Assembly: GCA_902489475.1 (NCBI GenBank)
Contig: CABUAH010000030.1
Span: 1-21,501 of the forward strand
Direction: 5' to 3'
Source of the DNA: an uncultured Oscillospiraceae bacterium
GTDB taxonomy: Bacteria > Bacillota > Clostridia > Oscillospirales > Ruminococcaceae
Length of the DNA: 21,501 nt
Part shown: positions 5,974 to 14,162 of the stretch, piece by piece
Layout of the letters: the number at the start of each line of letters is the position of its first letter
Position numbering within the stretch: position 1 is the first letter of the stretch
Program-made: the position numbers and the translations under genes
Notes under the pieces: generated by a model
Seen by the model: the letters and a program-made list of their open reading frames with translations, nothing else
Database searches by the model: none
Told to the model about the DNA's origin: nothing

Positions 5974-7191
5974 ATGGCTAGATTTACACTACCTCGTGAC
6001 CTTTATCACGGAAAAGGCGCACTTGAAAATCTTAAGACTTTAAAAGGCTCTAAGGCAATTATTGTTGTCGGCGGCGGAGCAATGAAAAGAAATGGTTTTC
6101 TTCAAAAAGCTGAAGACTATCTTAAAGAAGCAGGAATGGAAGTAAAAGTATTAGAGGGAGTTGAGCCTGATCCGTCAGTAACAACAGTTATGAACGGAGC
6201 TAAGGTTATGCTTGACTTTGAGCCTGACTGGATCGTTGCAATGGGCGGAGGTTCGCCGATTGACGCAGCTAAGGCAATGTGGATCAAATATGAGTATCCT
6301 GATTGTACATTTGAGGATATGTGCAAAGTGTTCGGAATTCCGGAGCTTAGAAAAAAAGCTCATTTCTGTGCAATTCCATCTACATCGGGAACTGCTACTG
6401 AGGTAACTGCATTCTCGATTATTACAGATTATGACAAGGGTATTAAATATCCTATCGCTGACTTTGAGATCACACCTGATGTTGCTATCGTTGATCCTGA
6501 GCTTGCAGAAACAATGCCTCAGAAGCTTACGGCTCATACGGGTATGGACGCTATCACACATTCGATAGAAGCTTACGTTTCAACAGCTAACTGTGATTTT
6601 ACAGATCCTTTGGCAATTCATGCTATTGAGATGATTCAGGCTGACCTTGTTGATTCTTATAACGGAGATATGGAAGCTCGTGGAAGAATGCACAATGCAC
6701 AGTGCTTAGCAGGTATGGCTTTCTCAAATGCACTTCTCGGAATTGTTCACTCAATGGCACACAAGACAGGTGCTGCTTTTGCTGATTACGGCGCACACAT
6801 TATTCACGGTGCTGCTAATGCAATGTATCTTCCAAAGGTTATCGCATTTAACGCAAAGGACGAAACAGCTAAGAAGCGTTACGGTGTAATTGCTGATTAT
6901 ATGCATCTCGGCGGAAACAGCGATCACGAAAAGGTTAAGCTTTTAATTGAGTATTTGAGAGGAATGAACAAAAAGCTTAATATTCCTTATTGTATCAAGA
7001 ACTACGGGGCTGACAGCTATCCATGTGAGCAGGGATTCGTACCTGAGGAAGTATTCCTTGAAAGACTTCCTGAAATCGCTAAGAATGCGATTGCTGATGC
7101 TTGTACAGGTTCCAATCCGAGAATTCCTACACAGGAAGAGATGGAGAAGCTTCTTAAGGCTTGCTACTACGACACAGAGGTTGACTTCTAA
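5974..7191 (+). CDS. Iron-containing (group III) alcohol dehydrogenase
   Basis: Protein of 405 residues, usual for the group. It catalyses NAD(P)H-linked interconversion of aldehydes and alcohols, most likely ethanol or butanol formation at the end of fermentation, in the cytoplasm. It shows the nucleotide-binding GGGSPIDAAKAMW (about 91-103), PSTSGTATEVT (135-145) and the metal-site motifs GMDAITHSIEA (D192, H196), GIVHSMAHKTG (H259) and IIHGAANAMYLP (H278). The last two histidines are five residues further apart than in FucO or AdhE. The protein resembles the C-terminal domain of AdhE, but no aldehyde dehydrogenase half is present. I chose ATG 5974 because GGAGG lies nine bases upstream; an in-frame ATG at 5911 overlaps the -10 box and cannot be the start if the promoter is right. 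Confidence 0.93.
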   Translation: MARFTLPRDLYHGKGALENLKTLKGSKAIIVVGGGAMKRNGFLQKAEDYLKEAGMEVKVLEGVEPDPSVTTVMNGAKVMLDFEPDWIVAMGGGSPIDAAKAMWIKYEYPDCTFEDMCKVFGIPELRKKAHFCAIPSTSGTATEVTAFSIITDYDKGIKYPIADFEITPDVAIVDPELAETMPQKLTAHTGMDAITHSIEAYVSTANCDFTDPLAIHAIEMIQADLVDSYNGDMEARGRMHNAQCLAGMAFSNALLGIVHSMAHKTGAAFADYGAHIIHGAANAMYLPKVIAFNAKDETAKKRYGVIADYMHLGGNSDHEKVKLLIEYLRGMNKKLNIPYCIKNYGADSYPCEQGFVPEEVFLERLPEIAKNAIADACTGSNPRIPTQEEMEKLLKACYYDTEVDF

Positions 7192-7215
7192 ATTAAACTT
7201 ATATATCGGGAATGG

Positions 7216-7242
7216 CTGCTCTCTTTTTTGGGGGCAGTTTTT
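7216..7242 (+). terminator. Terminator of the alcohol dehydrogenase gene
   Basis: CTGCTCTC and GGGGGCAG form an 8-bp stem (two G-U pairs) around six T, followed by TTTTT. It lies 24 bases after the stop codon. Confidence 0.75.
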
Positions 7243-7251
7243 CCTTTGCGC

Positions 7252-7291
7252 AAAAAAACCGAAGCTTTCTTGAAAACAAAAGGCTTCGGTT
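7252..7291 (-). terminator. Terminator of the CmpB-like gene
   Basis: AACCGAAGC and GCTTCGGTT are exact inverted repeats. Read leftward, the hairpin is followed by a run of seven or more T, and it begins within the stop codon of the gene at 7290-8036. Confidence 0.85.
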
Positions 7292-8036
7292 AATCTGTTA
7301 AATGCGTATTATATAAATCATAGCTGATGCATGAAACAATTGAATACGGTTCCGGTGGTTTCATATAGTCTGATTTGTAATCGGTTATTCCCTTGCCGAT
7401 ATTGGGATGCACATTTGAGTAGATCAAATCAGCAATAAACAGCGGGCAAATTACACATAAAATTATAAGTTTTCGTTTGAGGCTGATCTTTGAAAGCATA
7501 TTGTCGAATGCAGGAGCTATAAAATATATCGCAGCACATCCGCCAAATCCGAAAATCAAAACACCCTCAAGACATATTCTTCCGTTGATATTAAGAATAT
7601 AACCTGTGTAATCCCACCAGCGAATGCCGTATATTTTTTCAAGCGTATAGCTTGTAAAATACTCTATTATTCCGCATAATAACATGACGGTTAAAAATGT
7701 AAGTATAGGATATTTTAAGAGCTTTTTTCCGAAGGTGGTCATTATAAAAACGCCGATTATTCCGCCGATTCCGTAAATGGGAAGCCAAGGTCCTGCCATT
7801 GTTCCTCGGTTTACAAAAACGTGATCTTCAACGATATGTATTAAAACCTCCCAACACCAACCGATAAAGGCAAATGCAAAAAACATCAGAGCATAAGTTA
7901 TAAGACTGTATCTTCTGTAATATCCAAGTCCTATTGAAGGTATTTTAAGGCGTATGTTTTTCTGGGGAATAATTTCCTGCCTTAATGCGTCCGGATATTT
8001 TGTTATTATATAGGGCGATGAGTTATTCGGATCCAT
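7290..8036 (-). CDS. Membrane protein of the putative ABC-transporter type IV (CmpB) family
   Basis: Protein of 248 residues with a soluble N-terminus of about 40 residues and five or six membrane segments. The conserved pattern of the Pfam family ABC_trans_CmpB is plain: GWCWEV, VNRGTMAGPWLPIYG, IIEYFTSYTLEK, then RWWDYTGYILNINGRICLEG. Despite the family name no ATPase is nearby and a transport role has not been shown to my knowledge, so I call it a membrane protein of unknown function. The start is ATG 8036, with AAAGGAGG nine bases upstream; an in-frame ATG twelve codons earlier lacks a ribosome site. Confidence 0.85.
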   Translation of the reverse strand: MDPNNSSPYIITKYPDALRQEIIPQKNIRLKIPSIGLGYYRRYSLITYALMFFAFAFIGWCWEVLIHIVEDHVFVNRGTMAGPWLPIYGIGGIIGVFIMTTFGKKLLKYPILTFLTVMLLCGIIEYFTSYTLEKIYGIRWWDYTGYILNINGRICLEGVLIFGFGGCAAIYFIAPAFDNMLSKISLKRKLIILCVICPLFIADLIYSNVHPNIGKGITDYKSDYMKPPEPYSIVSCISYDLYNTHLTD

Positions 8037-8145
8037 AAAATCAATCCTCCTTTCTTTATTGATTTTCTGCATATTACAAAGCAGAGTAATATATATCCAT
8101 ATTCAATTTAGATATTAATATTTCTTTAATTTTTACCGCTGTGTA

Positions 8146-8174
8146 TAGAAAGTATGTAATTATTAATGTATAAT
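8146..8174 (+). promoter_or_regulatory. Probable promoter of the metallophosphoesterase gene
   Basis: A perfect TATAAT (8169-8174) preceded at 17 bases by a weak TAGAAA (8146-8151). It lies 33 bases before the start codon. Confidence 0.45.
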
Positions 8175-8206
8175 AGATTAAAGTAATAAAATCCGGGAGT
8201 AATATA

Positions 8207-9403
8207 ATGATTGCTGTGTATCTTTCGCCGCTTTATATTTTGGCGGTTATTTATATGATAAGCCATTTTTACAGAATGGCAACTGCTTTTTCGCAGGTTC
8301 TAAGGAGAAAATGGTTTATTGCTGTGATTTCAGCTGTGTTGTTTTTTCTCGCAGTTACGCCGGTGCTGGCATCATTCTTACCGAATATATATATAAGAAA
8401 GCTTATACGTCCTTTAAGCACCTATTGGCTTGGCTGCTTGTTATATCTTGTTTTAATATCAATCGCTGTGGATGTAATTCTTTTTATCGTAAAAAAAGCG
8501 GGACTTATAAAGCCGAAGTTTTTTGCAACCAGAAGGTTTTATGTTGCAAAGGGTGTTGGAATAATCTCCCTTGCAGCGGTTATATCCGTTTATGGATTTA
8601 TACACGCAACAAGTATAAAAACAACTTCATACGATGTTTTTCTTGACAAGAGCTGCGACAACAGAGATACGCTTAAAATTGCACTTGTAGCAGATCTTCA
8701 TTTAGGATATTCTATCGGTGCAGCTCATACACAGAAGATGGTAGATGCTGTAAATGCGATGAATCCTGATATAGTGATTTTCGCCGGAGATTTCTTTGAT
8801 AATTCGTATGACAGCATTGAAAATCCCGATGAGATAATACAAATTCTAAAAGGAATGAAATCTACTTTAGGAACATATGCCTGTTGGGGAAATCATGATG
8901 TTTCAGAGAAGATTTTAGTTGGGTTTACTTTTGGCGGCTCAAGCGGTAAAACTCAGGATGATAGAATGTATGAATTTTTAGAAAAATCAAATATTAAAAT
9001 TTTAAAAGATGATGTAAAGCTTATTGATGACAGCTTTTATCTTGCCGGACGGCTCGACAGCCAAAAGCCCGGAAGCAGCGACGGCGATAGGCTTACCCCT
9101 GTTGAGCTTATGGAAAGTGTTGATGACGAGGACAAGCCTATTATCGTTATAGATCATCAGCCAAGACAGCTTCAAGAGCTTGCCGATGTCGGAGTAGATA
9201 TTGACCTTTCGGGGCATACCCACGACGGTCAGATTTTTCCTGCAACGATATTTACAAATCTAATATGGGAAAACTCCTGCGGAATGATCAAAAAGGATAA
9301 TATGTATTCGATTGTAACATCAGGCGTCGGCATATACGGGCCGTTTATGAGAGTAGGTACCGACGCAGAAGTTGTCGAAGTAAACGTAAAATTTTCAAAT
9401 TAA
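8207..9403 (+). CDS. Membrane-anchored calcineurin-like metallophosphoesterase (YkuE-like)
   Basis: Protein of 398 residues. Four membrane helices (about 1-20, 36-58, 73-95 and 114-134) precede a two-metal phosphoesterase domain facing outward. All five metal-site blocks are present: VADLHLG (D163, H165), AGDFFD (D195), GNHD (228-231), DHQP (H317) and SGHTHDG (H337, H339). Related proteins such as YkuE hydrolyse phosphate esters; a lipid or cell-surface substrate is likely given the anchoring but is not known. The start has GGGAG eight bases upstream. The gene ends in TTAA, which is also the stop of the opposing gene. Confidence 0.9.
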   Translation: MIAVYLSPLYILAVIYMISHFYRMATAFSQVLRRKWFIAVISAVLFFLAVTPVLASFLPNIYIRKLIRPLSTYWLGCLLYLVLISIAVDVILFIVKKAGLIKPKFFATRRFYVAKGVGIISLAAVISVYGFIHATSIKTTSYDVFLDKSCDNRDTLKIALVADLHLGYSIGAAHTQKMVDAVNAMNPDIVIFAGDFFDNSYDSIENPDEIIQILKGMKSTLGTYACWGNHDVSEKILVGFTFGGSSGKTQDDRMYEFLEKSNIKILKDDVKLIDDSFYLAGRLDSQKPGSSDGDRLTPVELMESVDDEDKPIIVIDHQPRQLQELADVGVDIDLSGHTHDGQIFPATIFTNLIWENSCGMIKKDNMYSIVTSGVGIYGPFMRVGTDAEVVEVNVKFSN

Positions 9404-10722
9404 GGATTATCTGAGCTCCGTGCATTCGGAGCTTTTTTGTTTGCATTTTTTAAAGACTCCTCATCCTTTTTTATGGTTTTAGGGAGCTCCTTGATAGACT
9501 TTGGAAGTTCCTTGATGGTTTTTGTAATATCAGTAATATCGTATGAGATTTCCTGTATTTTCTTTTGACGCTCAATCTCCGTTTCAATAAGCTTTTGAGC
9601 CTTAATCTCATTTTGACGCTGTTTTTCCTCAGCACTTTGAGCTGCTGCAGTTTTGTTGTCAAGATATAAAACAGATCGTTCGTCATCGCTTAAATCTGTA
9701 ATGTCAAGGTACTTGTCACAGAGAAGTTCACAGCGCTCCGACTTGTTTAAAATCGCAGCTCTTCTCAGTGCGAGGTACAGCTCTGCTTCGGAAAACGATG
9801 TATACGAGTTCACATAAAAAAGTCCAACAGCACCTAGGGATATAAACGATAACAAATACCAGCCGATGAACGAAAGGTCAAGCAAAAAAGCACGGAACTT
9901 ATTTCCTTTCATAAGCTGATATGAAAGCGCAAAAGCATCTTTTACACCTATTGTCGGGTTTTCTGCAAGCACATACGGAATCATTTTAAAACTATAACAG
10001 ACAATAGGGAACAGCACGATAGTAGGTAATGATAAAGCTGTTATCACTGAGCGAACAGCCATAATAAATGCAGGCTTAAGAATGTATCCTTGTCGGTATA
10101 TGAATAACAGTCGTGTTGCAGAAGTGTCTTTATATGATATGCTTTCAGTAAAAAATCTTGCCTTGCTTATTTTCACTGGATTCCCCACAAAAAACGAAAA
10201 TAAAATTCCTATAAGGGCTGTGACAAGCACAACCATTCCCCAAGTGAAGGTTCGGGAATCAAAAAGACTTCTTACTCCGGCGAAAAGCTGCAATGTATAG
10301 GTGTTTTGCAGGGACATCAGATTAACCGATGCCAGAATCGCAGCGTTTAGTTTATGAGTAGAATAGTATTCGAGTATTTTTTTATTAAGCTCATTGTTCA
10401 TAGCGTTGGGGATTGAATCTAAAGGCTTAGGATCTTCACTTTCAAAGTCTACGCCGTAGTGTTCGTATATAGCTATCAAATCATTGCCGCACAAAAGAGC
10501 GTTTAAAAACTCAGAGTTATTCATCTTGTAGATTCTTACAACGGATGGGCTTAAGTTAGCAACTTGTTCGGTTGCCTGCTTTCTGTATGCGGTGATTGCA
10601 AATGATGAATAAATAAACTCACCGAAAAACAATGCCAAAATAAAGCAAACCACAACACTTGACCAATAATTGCTGCGTATATTCTTTCGGGACTTAGCTT
10701 TAATTTCTTTAATACTAAACAT
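9400..10722 (-). CDS. DUF975 family membrane protein with a charged C-terminal extension
   Basis: Protein of 440 residues. The N-terminal MFSIKEIKAKSRKNIRSNYW, the segment LMKGNKFRAFLLDLSFIGWYLLSFISLGAVGLFYVN and the following SYTSFSEAELYLALR are the hallmarks of DUF975. Several membrane helices lie between (near 20-42, 160-180, 210-240 and 275-300). A predicted extracellular insertion of about 120 residues separates the first two helices. The last 110 residues are unusual: a Glu/Gln/Lys-rich coiled-coil-like region, then KELPKSIKELPKTIKKD with a repeated seven-residue unit. The start is GTG 10734 or ATG 10722; I took ATG because GGTGG precedes it closely and the family begins with this sequence. 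Function unknown. Confidence 0.85.
   Translation of the reverse strand: MFSIKEIKAKSRKNIRSNYWSSVVVCFILALFFGEFIYSSFAITAYRKQATEQVANLSPSVVRIYKMNNSEFLNALLCGNDLIAIYEHYGVDFESEDPKPLDSIPNAMNNELNKKILEYYSTHKLNAAILASVNLMSLQNTYTLQLFAGVRSLFDSRTFTWGMVVLVTALIGILFSFFVGNPVKISKARFFTESISYKDTSATRLLFIYRQGYILKPAFIMAVRSVITALSLPTIVLFPIVCYSFKMIPYVLAENPTIGVKDAFALSYQLMKGNKFRAFLLDLSFIGWYLLSFISLGAVGLFYVNSYTSFSEAELYLALRRAAILNKSERCELLCDKYLDITDLSDDERSVLYLDNKTAAAQSAEEKQRQNEIKAQKLIETEIERQKKIQEISYDITDITKTIKELPKSIKELPKTIKKDEESLKNANKKAPNARSSDNP
9412..9438 (+). terminator. Terminator of the metallophosphoesterase gene, inside the opposing gene
   Basis: AGCTCCG and CGGAGCT form a 7-bp stem (extended by a G-T pair) around TGCATT, followed by TTTTTT. 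It lies ten bases after the rightward stop and wholly within the last codons of the leftward DUF975 gene. Confidence 0.75.
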
Positions 10723-10758
10723 ATTTCCACCCACTGAAACACTAAATAGCTTAATTTG

Positions 10759-10787
10759 ATTGTATCATATGGGTGCAATAAGGTCAA
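10759..10787 (-). promoter_or_regulatory. Sigma-A promoter of the DUF975 gene
   Basis: Read leftward: TTGACC (10787-10782), 17-base spacer, TACAAT (10764-10759), about 35 bases before the start. Confidence 0.65.
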
Positions 10788-10900
10788 TATGATTCTTTGC
10801 TTTGTCATAATTTGTAACTATTACTTTAGATTTGTACATCTATTTGAACATTTTGCAGATTGATGCCGATTTTTGGTGTAAGATTATTTGTAAAAAGGTA

Positions 10901-10929
10901 TTGACAAATGCAAAAGGTGGTGTTATAAT
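10901..10929 (+). promoter_or_regulatory. Consensus sigma-A promoter of the initiator tRNA gene
   Basis: TTGACA (10901-10906), 17-base spacer, TATAAT (10924-10929): full consensus at optimal spacing. It is followed 24 bases later by the tRNA, as expected for a stable RNA gene. Confidence 0.9.
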
Positions 10930-10952
10930 TATTAAGCACTTAGGAAATATAT

Positions 10953-11029
<77 letters not shown>

Positions 11030-11037
11030 ACGTATTT

Positions 11038-11072
11038 ACGCACTTTGAAGCATTTCAAGGTGCGTTTGTATT
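11038..11072 (+). terminator. Terminator after the initiator tRNA
   Basis: ACGCACTTTGAA and TTCAAGGTGCGT pair over 12 bp (one G-U pair). The following TTTGTATTTGTG is a broken U-tract, so termination may be moderate. Confidence 0.65.
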
Positions 11073-11201
11073 TGTGCTATTTTTATTACTGAGGACAATC
11101 TGAGGACAAATAAAAATAATGTGCGGTTATATTTTTTATATGGTGTTTGAACCGGCATATCTAAACAACTTTTTATACTACCGTAAAGGAGCAAAGTATT
11201 T

Positions 11202-11597
11202 GTGAAACTATTAGAAATTGATTATGATTATTATCAGTTTCCCAAAGGAATTACAACTGTCAAAGGATTTGTTGAGTATTTGTCAGATAAGTATCATTCT
11301 TTTATTCCTATGATGCAATATCAAACAGATGATTGTGTGTTCCCGTATCTTATTGAAGAGGAAATAAAAGAAGTATATATAAATGTAGCTAAAATTGATA
11401 AATTCAATGAGGTTGAGGCAACAGTTTTGTGTCGTAAGGAATATGATTCTCTGCTTGATAAGGTAGTGAAACAAAAATGTGTTAATTGCATACATTTTCA
11501 GGAAGAGAAAGATAGTGAAGGCGATAATTTAAAGGGACATCGAGACAAGATATCTCTTGACGGCGAATGTTGGGGATATGATAGGAAAACAGATTGA
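11202..11597 (+). CDS. Hypothetical protein with a C-terminal Cys-pair segment
   Basis: Protein of 131 residues that I do not recognise. It is acidic, with no membrane helix. The N-terminal part (LLEIDYDYYQFPKGITTVKGFVEYLSDKY) looks globular. The last 40 residues contain CVNCIHF and, after LKGHRDKISLDGE, CWGYDRK; this CxxC...C layout is common in small phage or plasmid-encoded proteins of Clostridia and might bind a metal, but only three cysteines are available there. The start is GTG 11202, with AAAGGAG about ten bases upstream. It is alone between two tRNA genes, in a segment that may be an inserted remnant. Confidence 0.65.
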   Translation: MKLLEIDYDYYQFPKGITTVKGFVEYLSDKYHSFIPMMQYQTDDCVFPYLIEEEIKEVYINVAKIDKFNEVEATVLCRKEYDSLLDKVVKQKCVNCIHFQEEKDSEGDNLKGHRDKISLDGECWGYDRKTD

Positions 11598-11627
11598 TAT
11601 TATTTTCGGTTTAGCAACCAACGAAAA

Positions 11628-11666
11628 CGGACATTTGCAGGTTTTGCAGACGTCCGTTTGTTTTGT
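11628..11666 (+). terminator. Terminator-like hairpin after the hypothetical gene
   Basis: AAACGGAC and GTCCGTTT enclose a second small TGCAG-rich hairpin and lead into GTTTTG. The outer stem resembles that of the terminator after tRNA-Trp (422-456). Confidence 0.55.
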
Positions 11667-11822
11667 TATCAGTATACTTGCCAAATGCGGAGTATTTGCA
11701 GTAGGTTTTACCTGCACCGTAAGGTGCAAAACCGAAAAAGACTTTGAGTAAACAAAGAGAAATCTATTTTTGGGAAAAGCGAGACGATTCGGGATTCAGG
11801 GAATGTGTATCTGTCGTTACAC
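11667..11822. other. Non-coding spacer with an imperfect hairpin
   Basis: No credible gene. GGTTTT...GCACC-gtaa-GGTGC-AAAACC (about 11703-11733) can fold into a bulged hairpin without a U-tract. Confidence 0.4.
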
Positions 11823-11857
11823 AAAAAATCCGCCCTAAGCAAACTTGCTAAAGGCGG
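11823..11857 (-). terminator. Terminator of tRNA-Arg
   Basis: Read leftward, an 11-base stem (CCGCCTTTAGC with GCTTAGGGCGG, one mismatch) is followed by TTTTTT. It lies about 20 bases after the tRNA 3' end. Confidence 0.8.
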
Positions 11858-11879
11858 AATATATGCGGCGATTCACCAA

Positions 11880-11956
11880 TGGTACGCCTGATGCGATTCG
11901 AACGCACGGCACATAGCGTCGGAGGCTATTGCTCTATCCAGCTGAGCTACAGGCGC
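11880..11956 (-). tRNA. tRNA-Arg (anticodon CCG)
   Basis: The acceptor GCGCCTG pairs with CAGGCGT (one G-U pair). The anticodon stem ATAGC/GCTAT encloses loop CTCCGAC, giving CCG, which reads CGG. CCA is encoded. It starts 44 bases after the metG stop with only a hairpin between, so it is probably made as part of the metG transcript. Confidence 0.95.
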
Positions 11957-11962
11957 ATATCT

Positions 11963-11999
11963 GACCCCATATCCTTGTGGAATATGGGGTCTTTTGTTT
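11963..11999 (+). terminator. Rightward-facing terminator hairpin between metG and tRNA-Arg
   Basis: GACCCCATATCC-ttgt-GG-a-ATATGGGGTC is a near-perfect 12-bp hairpin followed by TTTTGTTTT on the plus strand. On the minus strand, the direction of metG and the tRNA, no U-tract follows. It can therefore stop antisense transcription entering metG, while for metG mRNA it would act only as an RNA hairpin. Confidence 0.6.
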
Positions 12000-13940
12000 T
12001 TATCTTACACGGCTGCCGTTTGGAAGTGCCTCATCAGGGTGAATTACCTTGCATGAGCCGTCAGGCATATCTGCGGCGCATATCATACCGTTTGATTCAA
12101 CTCCGCAAAGCTTTACGGGCTTTAGATTAGCCACGATAATTACTTTCTTTCCGACAAGATCCTCAGGCTTATACCATTCGGCAATTCCTGAAACAACCTG
12201 TCTGCCTCCCATACCGTCATCAAGCTGTAAACAGAGAAGTTTTTTAGATTTCTTCACCTTTTCTGCGCTTTTTACAGTTGCGACACGAAGATCTGTCTTT
12301 GCGAAATCGTCTATCGTGATCTCGTCTTTGATCTCTTCAGGAGTAAAGGCGTTTTCTTCTTTCGGAGAATTCTTTCCGATAATTTCGTTAAGCTCGTCGA
12401 TTTCTTTTTCAACATCGATTCTTGGGAAAATAATTTCTCCTCTGTGAACAGTTACGTCAAGAGGCAAAACTCCGAATTTTCCTGCCGCTTCGTAGGTTAC
12501 GTCCGAGTCCTTTGCGCCTATCTGTTCCCAGATTTTCGGCATTGTTGTCGGCATAAAGCATGAAAGCAGGGTAGTGGAAATCCTTATGACTTCCAAAAGA
12601 TTGTATAATACGCTTGCAAGTCTTGACTTTTTGGTTTCGTCTTTTCCTAAAAGCCAAGGCTCAGTTTCGTCGATATACTTGTTTGCACGGGAGATTACCT
12701 TGAATATTTCAGCGAGTGCGTTGTTAAGCTGAGTTTTGTCTACGAACTCGTCAACCTTTTCACGAAGAGCTAATGCCTCGCCGATAAGCTCAGAGTCGTA
12801 TTCGCCCTCTTCACGGTCAGTAGGAAGTGTTCCGCCGAAGTATTTATCAGCCATAGCTACAGTTCTTGAAACAAGATTTCCAAGTCCGTTTGCAAGATCG
12901 GAATTTATTCTGTTGATCATTATTTCGTTTGAAAATGAGCTGTCTGCGCCGAGAGCCATTTCTCTTAAAATATGGTAACGTATTGCATCAGAACCATAAC
13001 GCTTTCCGAGTACGAACGGGTCTACTACATTTCCGAGTGATTTTCCCATTTTCTTTCCGTTGAATGTTATCCAACCATGTACGGCAAGATGCTTCGGAAG
13101 AGGCAGATCAAGTGCCATTAGCATTGCAGGCCAAATAATAGCATGGAAACGCATGATGTCTTTTGCAACCATGTGAACATCCGCAGGCCAGAACTTATCA
13201 TAGTCACTGTACTCTTCATTATAAAATCCGAGAGCAGAGATATAGTTTGAAAGGGCATCTATCCAAACGTAAACAACGTGTCCCTCGTCGAAGGTTACAG
13301 GAATTCCCCATTTAAAGGTAGTTCTTGAAACACAGAGATCTTCAAGCCCCGGCTTTATAAAGTTATTTACAAGCTCGATTGCTCTTGTTTTAGGGCGAAG
13401 ATAATCCGTTTCAGTCAAAAGCTTTTCTATTCTGTCAGCAAACGGTGACATTTTAAGGAAATATGCTTCCTCCTTAGCTTCTGTTACATCTCTTCCGCAG
13501 TCGGGGCATTTCCCGTCAACAAGCTGTGACTCTGTCCAAAAGCTTTCGCAAGGAACACAGTATTTTCCGCTGTATTCGCCTTTGTAAATATAGCCTTTAT
13601 CGTAAAGCTCTTTGAATATTTTCTGAACAGTTTTGATGTGATAGTCGTCAGTAGTTCTTATATATCTGTCATAGCTTATGTTCATAAAGCTCCAAAGGCT
13701 TTTAAAGTTTTCAACTATTTCATCAACATATTGCTTTGGTGTAACCCCTTTTTCAGCAGCCTTCTGCTCAATTTTAAGTCCGTGTTCGTCGGTACCTGTG
13801 AGGAACATTACATCACAGCCCTGCATTCGCTTATATCTCGCAATCGAATCGCAAGCGGCAGTTGTATAACAGTGACCGATATGCGGATTGCCCGATGGAT
13901 AATAAATAGGCGTTGTGATATAAAACGGTTTTTTCGTCAT
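12000..13940 (-). CDS. metG: Methionyl-tRNA synthetase
   Basis: Protein of 646 residues that charges tRNA-Met and tRNA-fMet with methionine using ATP. It has class I signatures: HIGH at 20-23 and KMGKS at 297-301. The zinc knuckle has C128, C131, C145 and C148 (CVPC...CPDC). An anticodon-binding helical domain follows (about 370-500). A C-terminal dimerising tRNA-binding domain of the EMAPII/Arc1p type (about 545-646) carries DLRVATV and SNGMICAA. The length is typical of Firmicute MetRS with this appendage. ATG 13940 has AAGGAGG eight bases upstream. No T-box leader is present; the promoter lies only about 45 bases upstream. Confidence 0.97.
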   Translation of the reverse strand: MTKKPFYITTPIYYPSGNPHIGHCYTTAACDSIARYKRMQGCDVMFLTGTDEHGLKIEQKAAEKGVTPKQYVDEIVENFKSLWSFMNISYDRYIRTTDDYHIKTVQKIFKELYDKGYIYKGEYSGKYCVPCESFWTESQLVDGKCPDCGRDVTEAKEEAYFLKMSPFADRIEKLLTETDYLRPKTRAIELVNNFIKPGLEDLCVSRTTFKWGIPVTFDEGHVVYVWIDALSNYISALGFYNEEYSDYDKFWPADVHMVAKDIMRFHAIIWPAMLMALDLPLPKHLAVHGWITFNGKKMGKSLGNVVDPFVLGKRYGSDAIRYHILREMALGADSSFSNEIMINRINSDLANGLGNLVSRTVAMADKYFGGTLPTDREEGEYDSELIGEALALREKVDEFVDKTQLNNALAEIFKVISRANKYIDETEPWLLGKDETKKSRLASVLYNLLEVIRISTTLLSCFMPTTMPKIWEQIGAKDSDVTYEAAGKFGVLPLDVTVHRGEIIFPRIDVEKEIDELNEIIGKNSPKEENAFTPEEIKDEITIDDFAKTDLRVATVKSAEKVKKSKKLLCLQLDDGMGGRQVVSGIAEWYKPEDLVGKKVIIVANLKPVKLCGVESNGMICAADMPDGSCKVIHPDEALPNGSRVR

Positions 13941-13984
13941 GTCTTTTCCTCCTTGAATTTTCTGTGCAGCGCACGATTAAATAT

Positions 13985-14013
13985 AGTATATCACTAATTG
14001 TAAAAATATTCAA
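13985..14013 (-). promoter_or_regulatory. Sigma-A promoter of metG
   Basis: Read leftward: TTGAAT (14013-14008), 17-base spacer, TATACT (13990-13985). The leader is about 40 bases, too short for a T-box. Confidence 0.7.
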
Positions 14014-14098
14014 GACTTAAATTTTGCATTAAACTGCTTTATTTGAATAAAAAAGACAAGTCGTTAGAATAACACCGCATAAGGAAGCTTTTTATATC

Positions 14099-14120
14099 GG
14101 AAACTGTCAATACAGTTTCC
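14099..14120. other. Perfect hairpin downstream of the FtsX-permease operon
   Basis: GGAAACTG-tcaata-CAGTTTCC, a perfect 8-bp inverted repeat about 40 bases after the leftward permease stop. Neither side has a proper U-tract. It may protect or help end the operon transcript. Confidence 0.45.
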
Positions 14121-14162
14121 CTGATTGTTACTATACACGACATCTTCGATGCCATCCTCTAA

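Noticed and set aside
10724..10745. CCCACTGAAACACTAAATAG resembles the shared block of the structured repeats
   Set aside because: Only this short block matches; none of the hairpins lie around it, and it overlaps the ribosome-site region of the leftward DUF975 gene. Probably chance.
11557..11751. Rightward 64-codon frame overlapping the hypothetical gene
   Set aside because: TTG start without ribosome site, overlap with 11202-11597, and passage through a terminator hairpin and non-coding repeats.
13941..14013. T-box leader upstream of metG
   Set aside because: The promoter at 13985-14013 leaves only about 40 leader bases, and no T-box sequence (TGGNACCGCG) is present.
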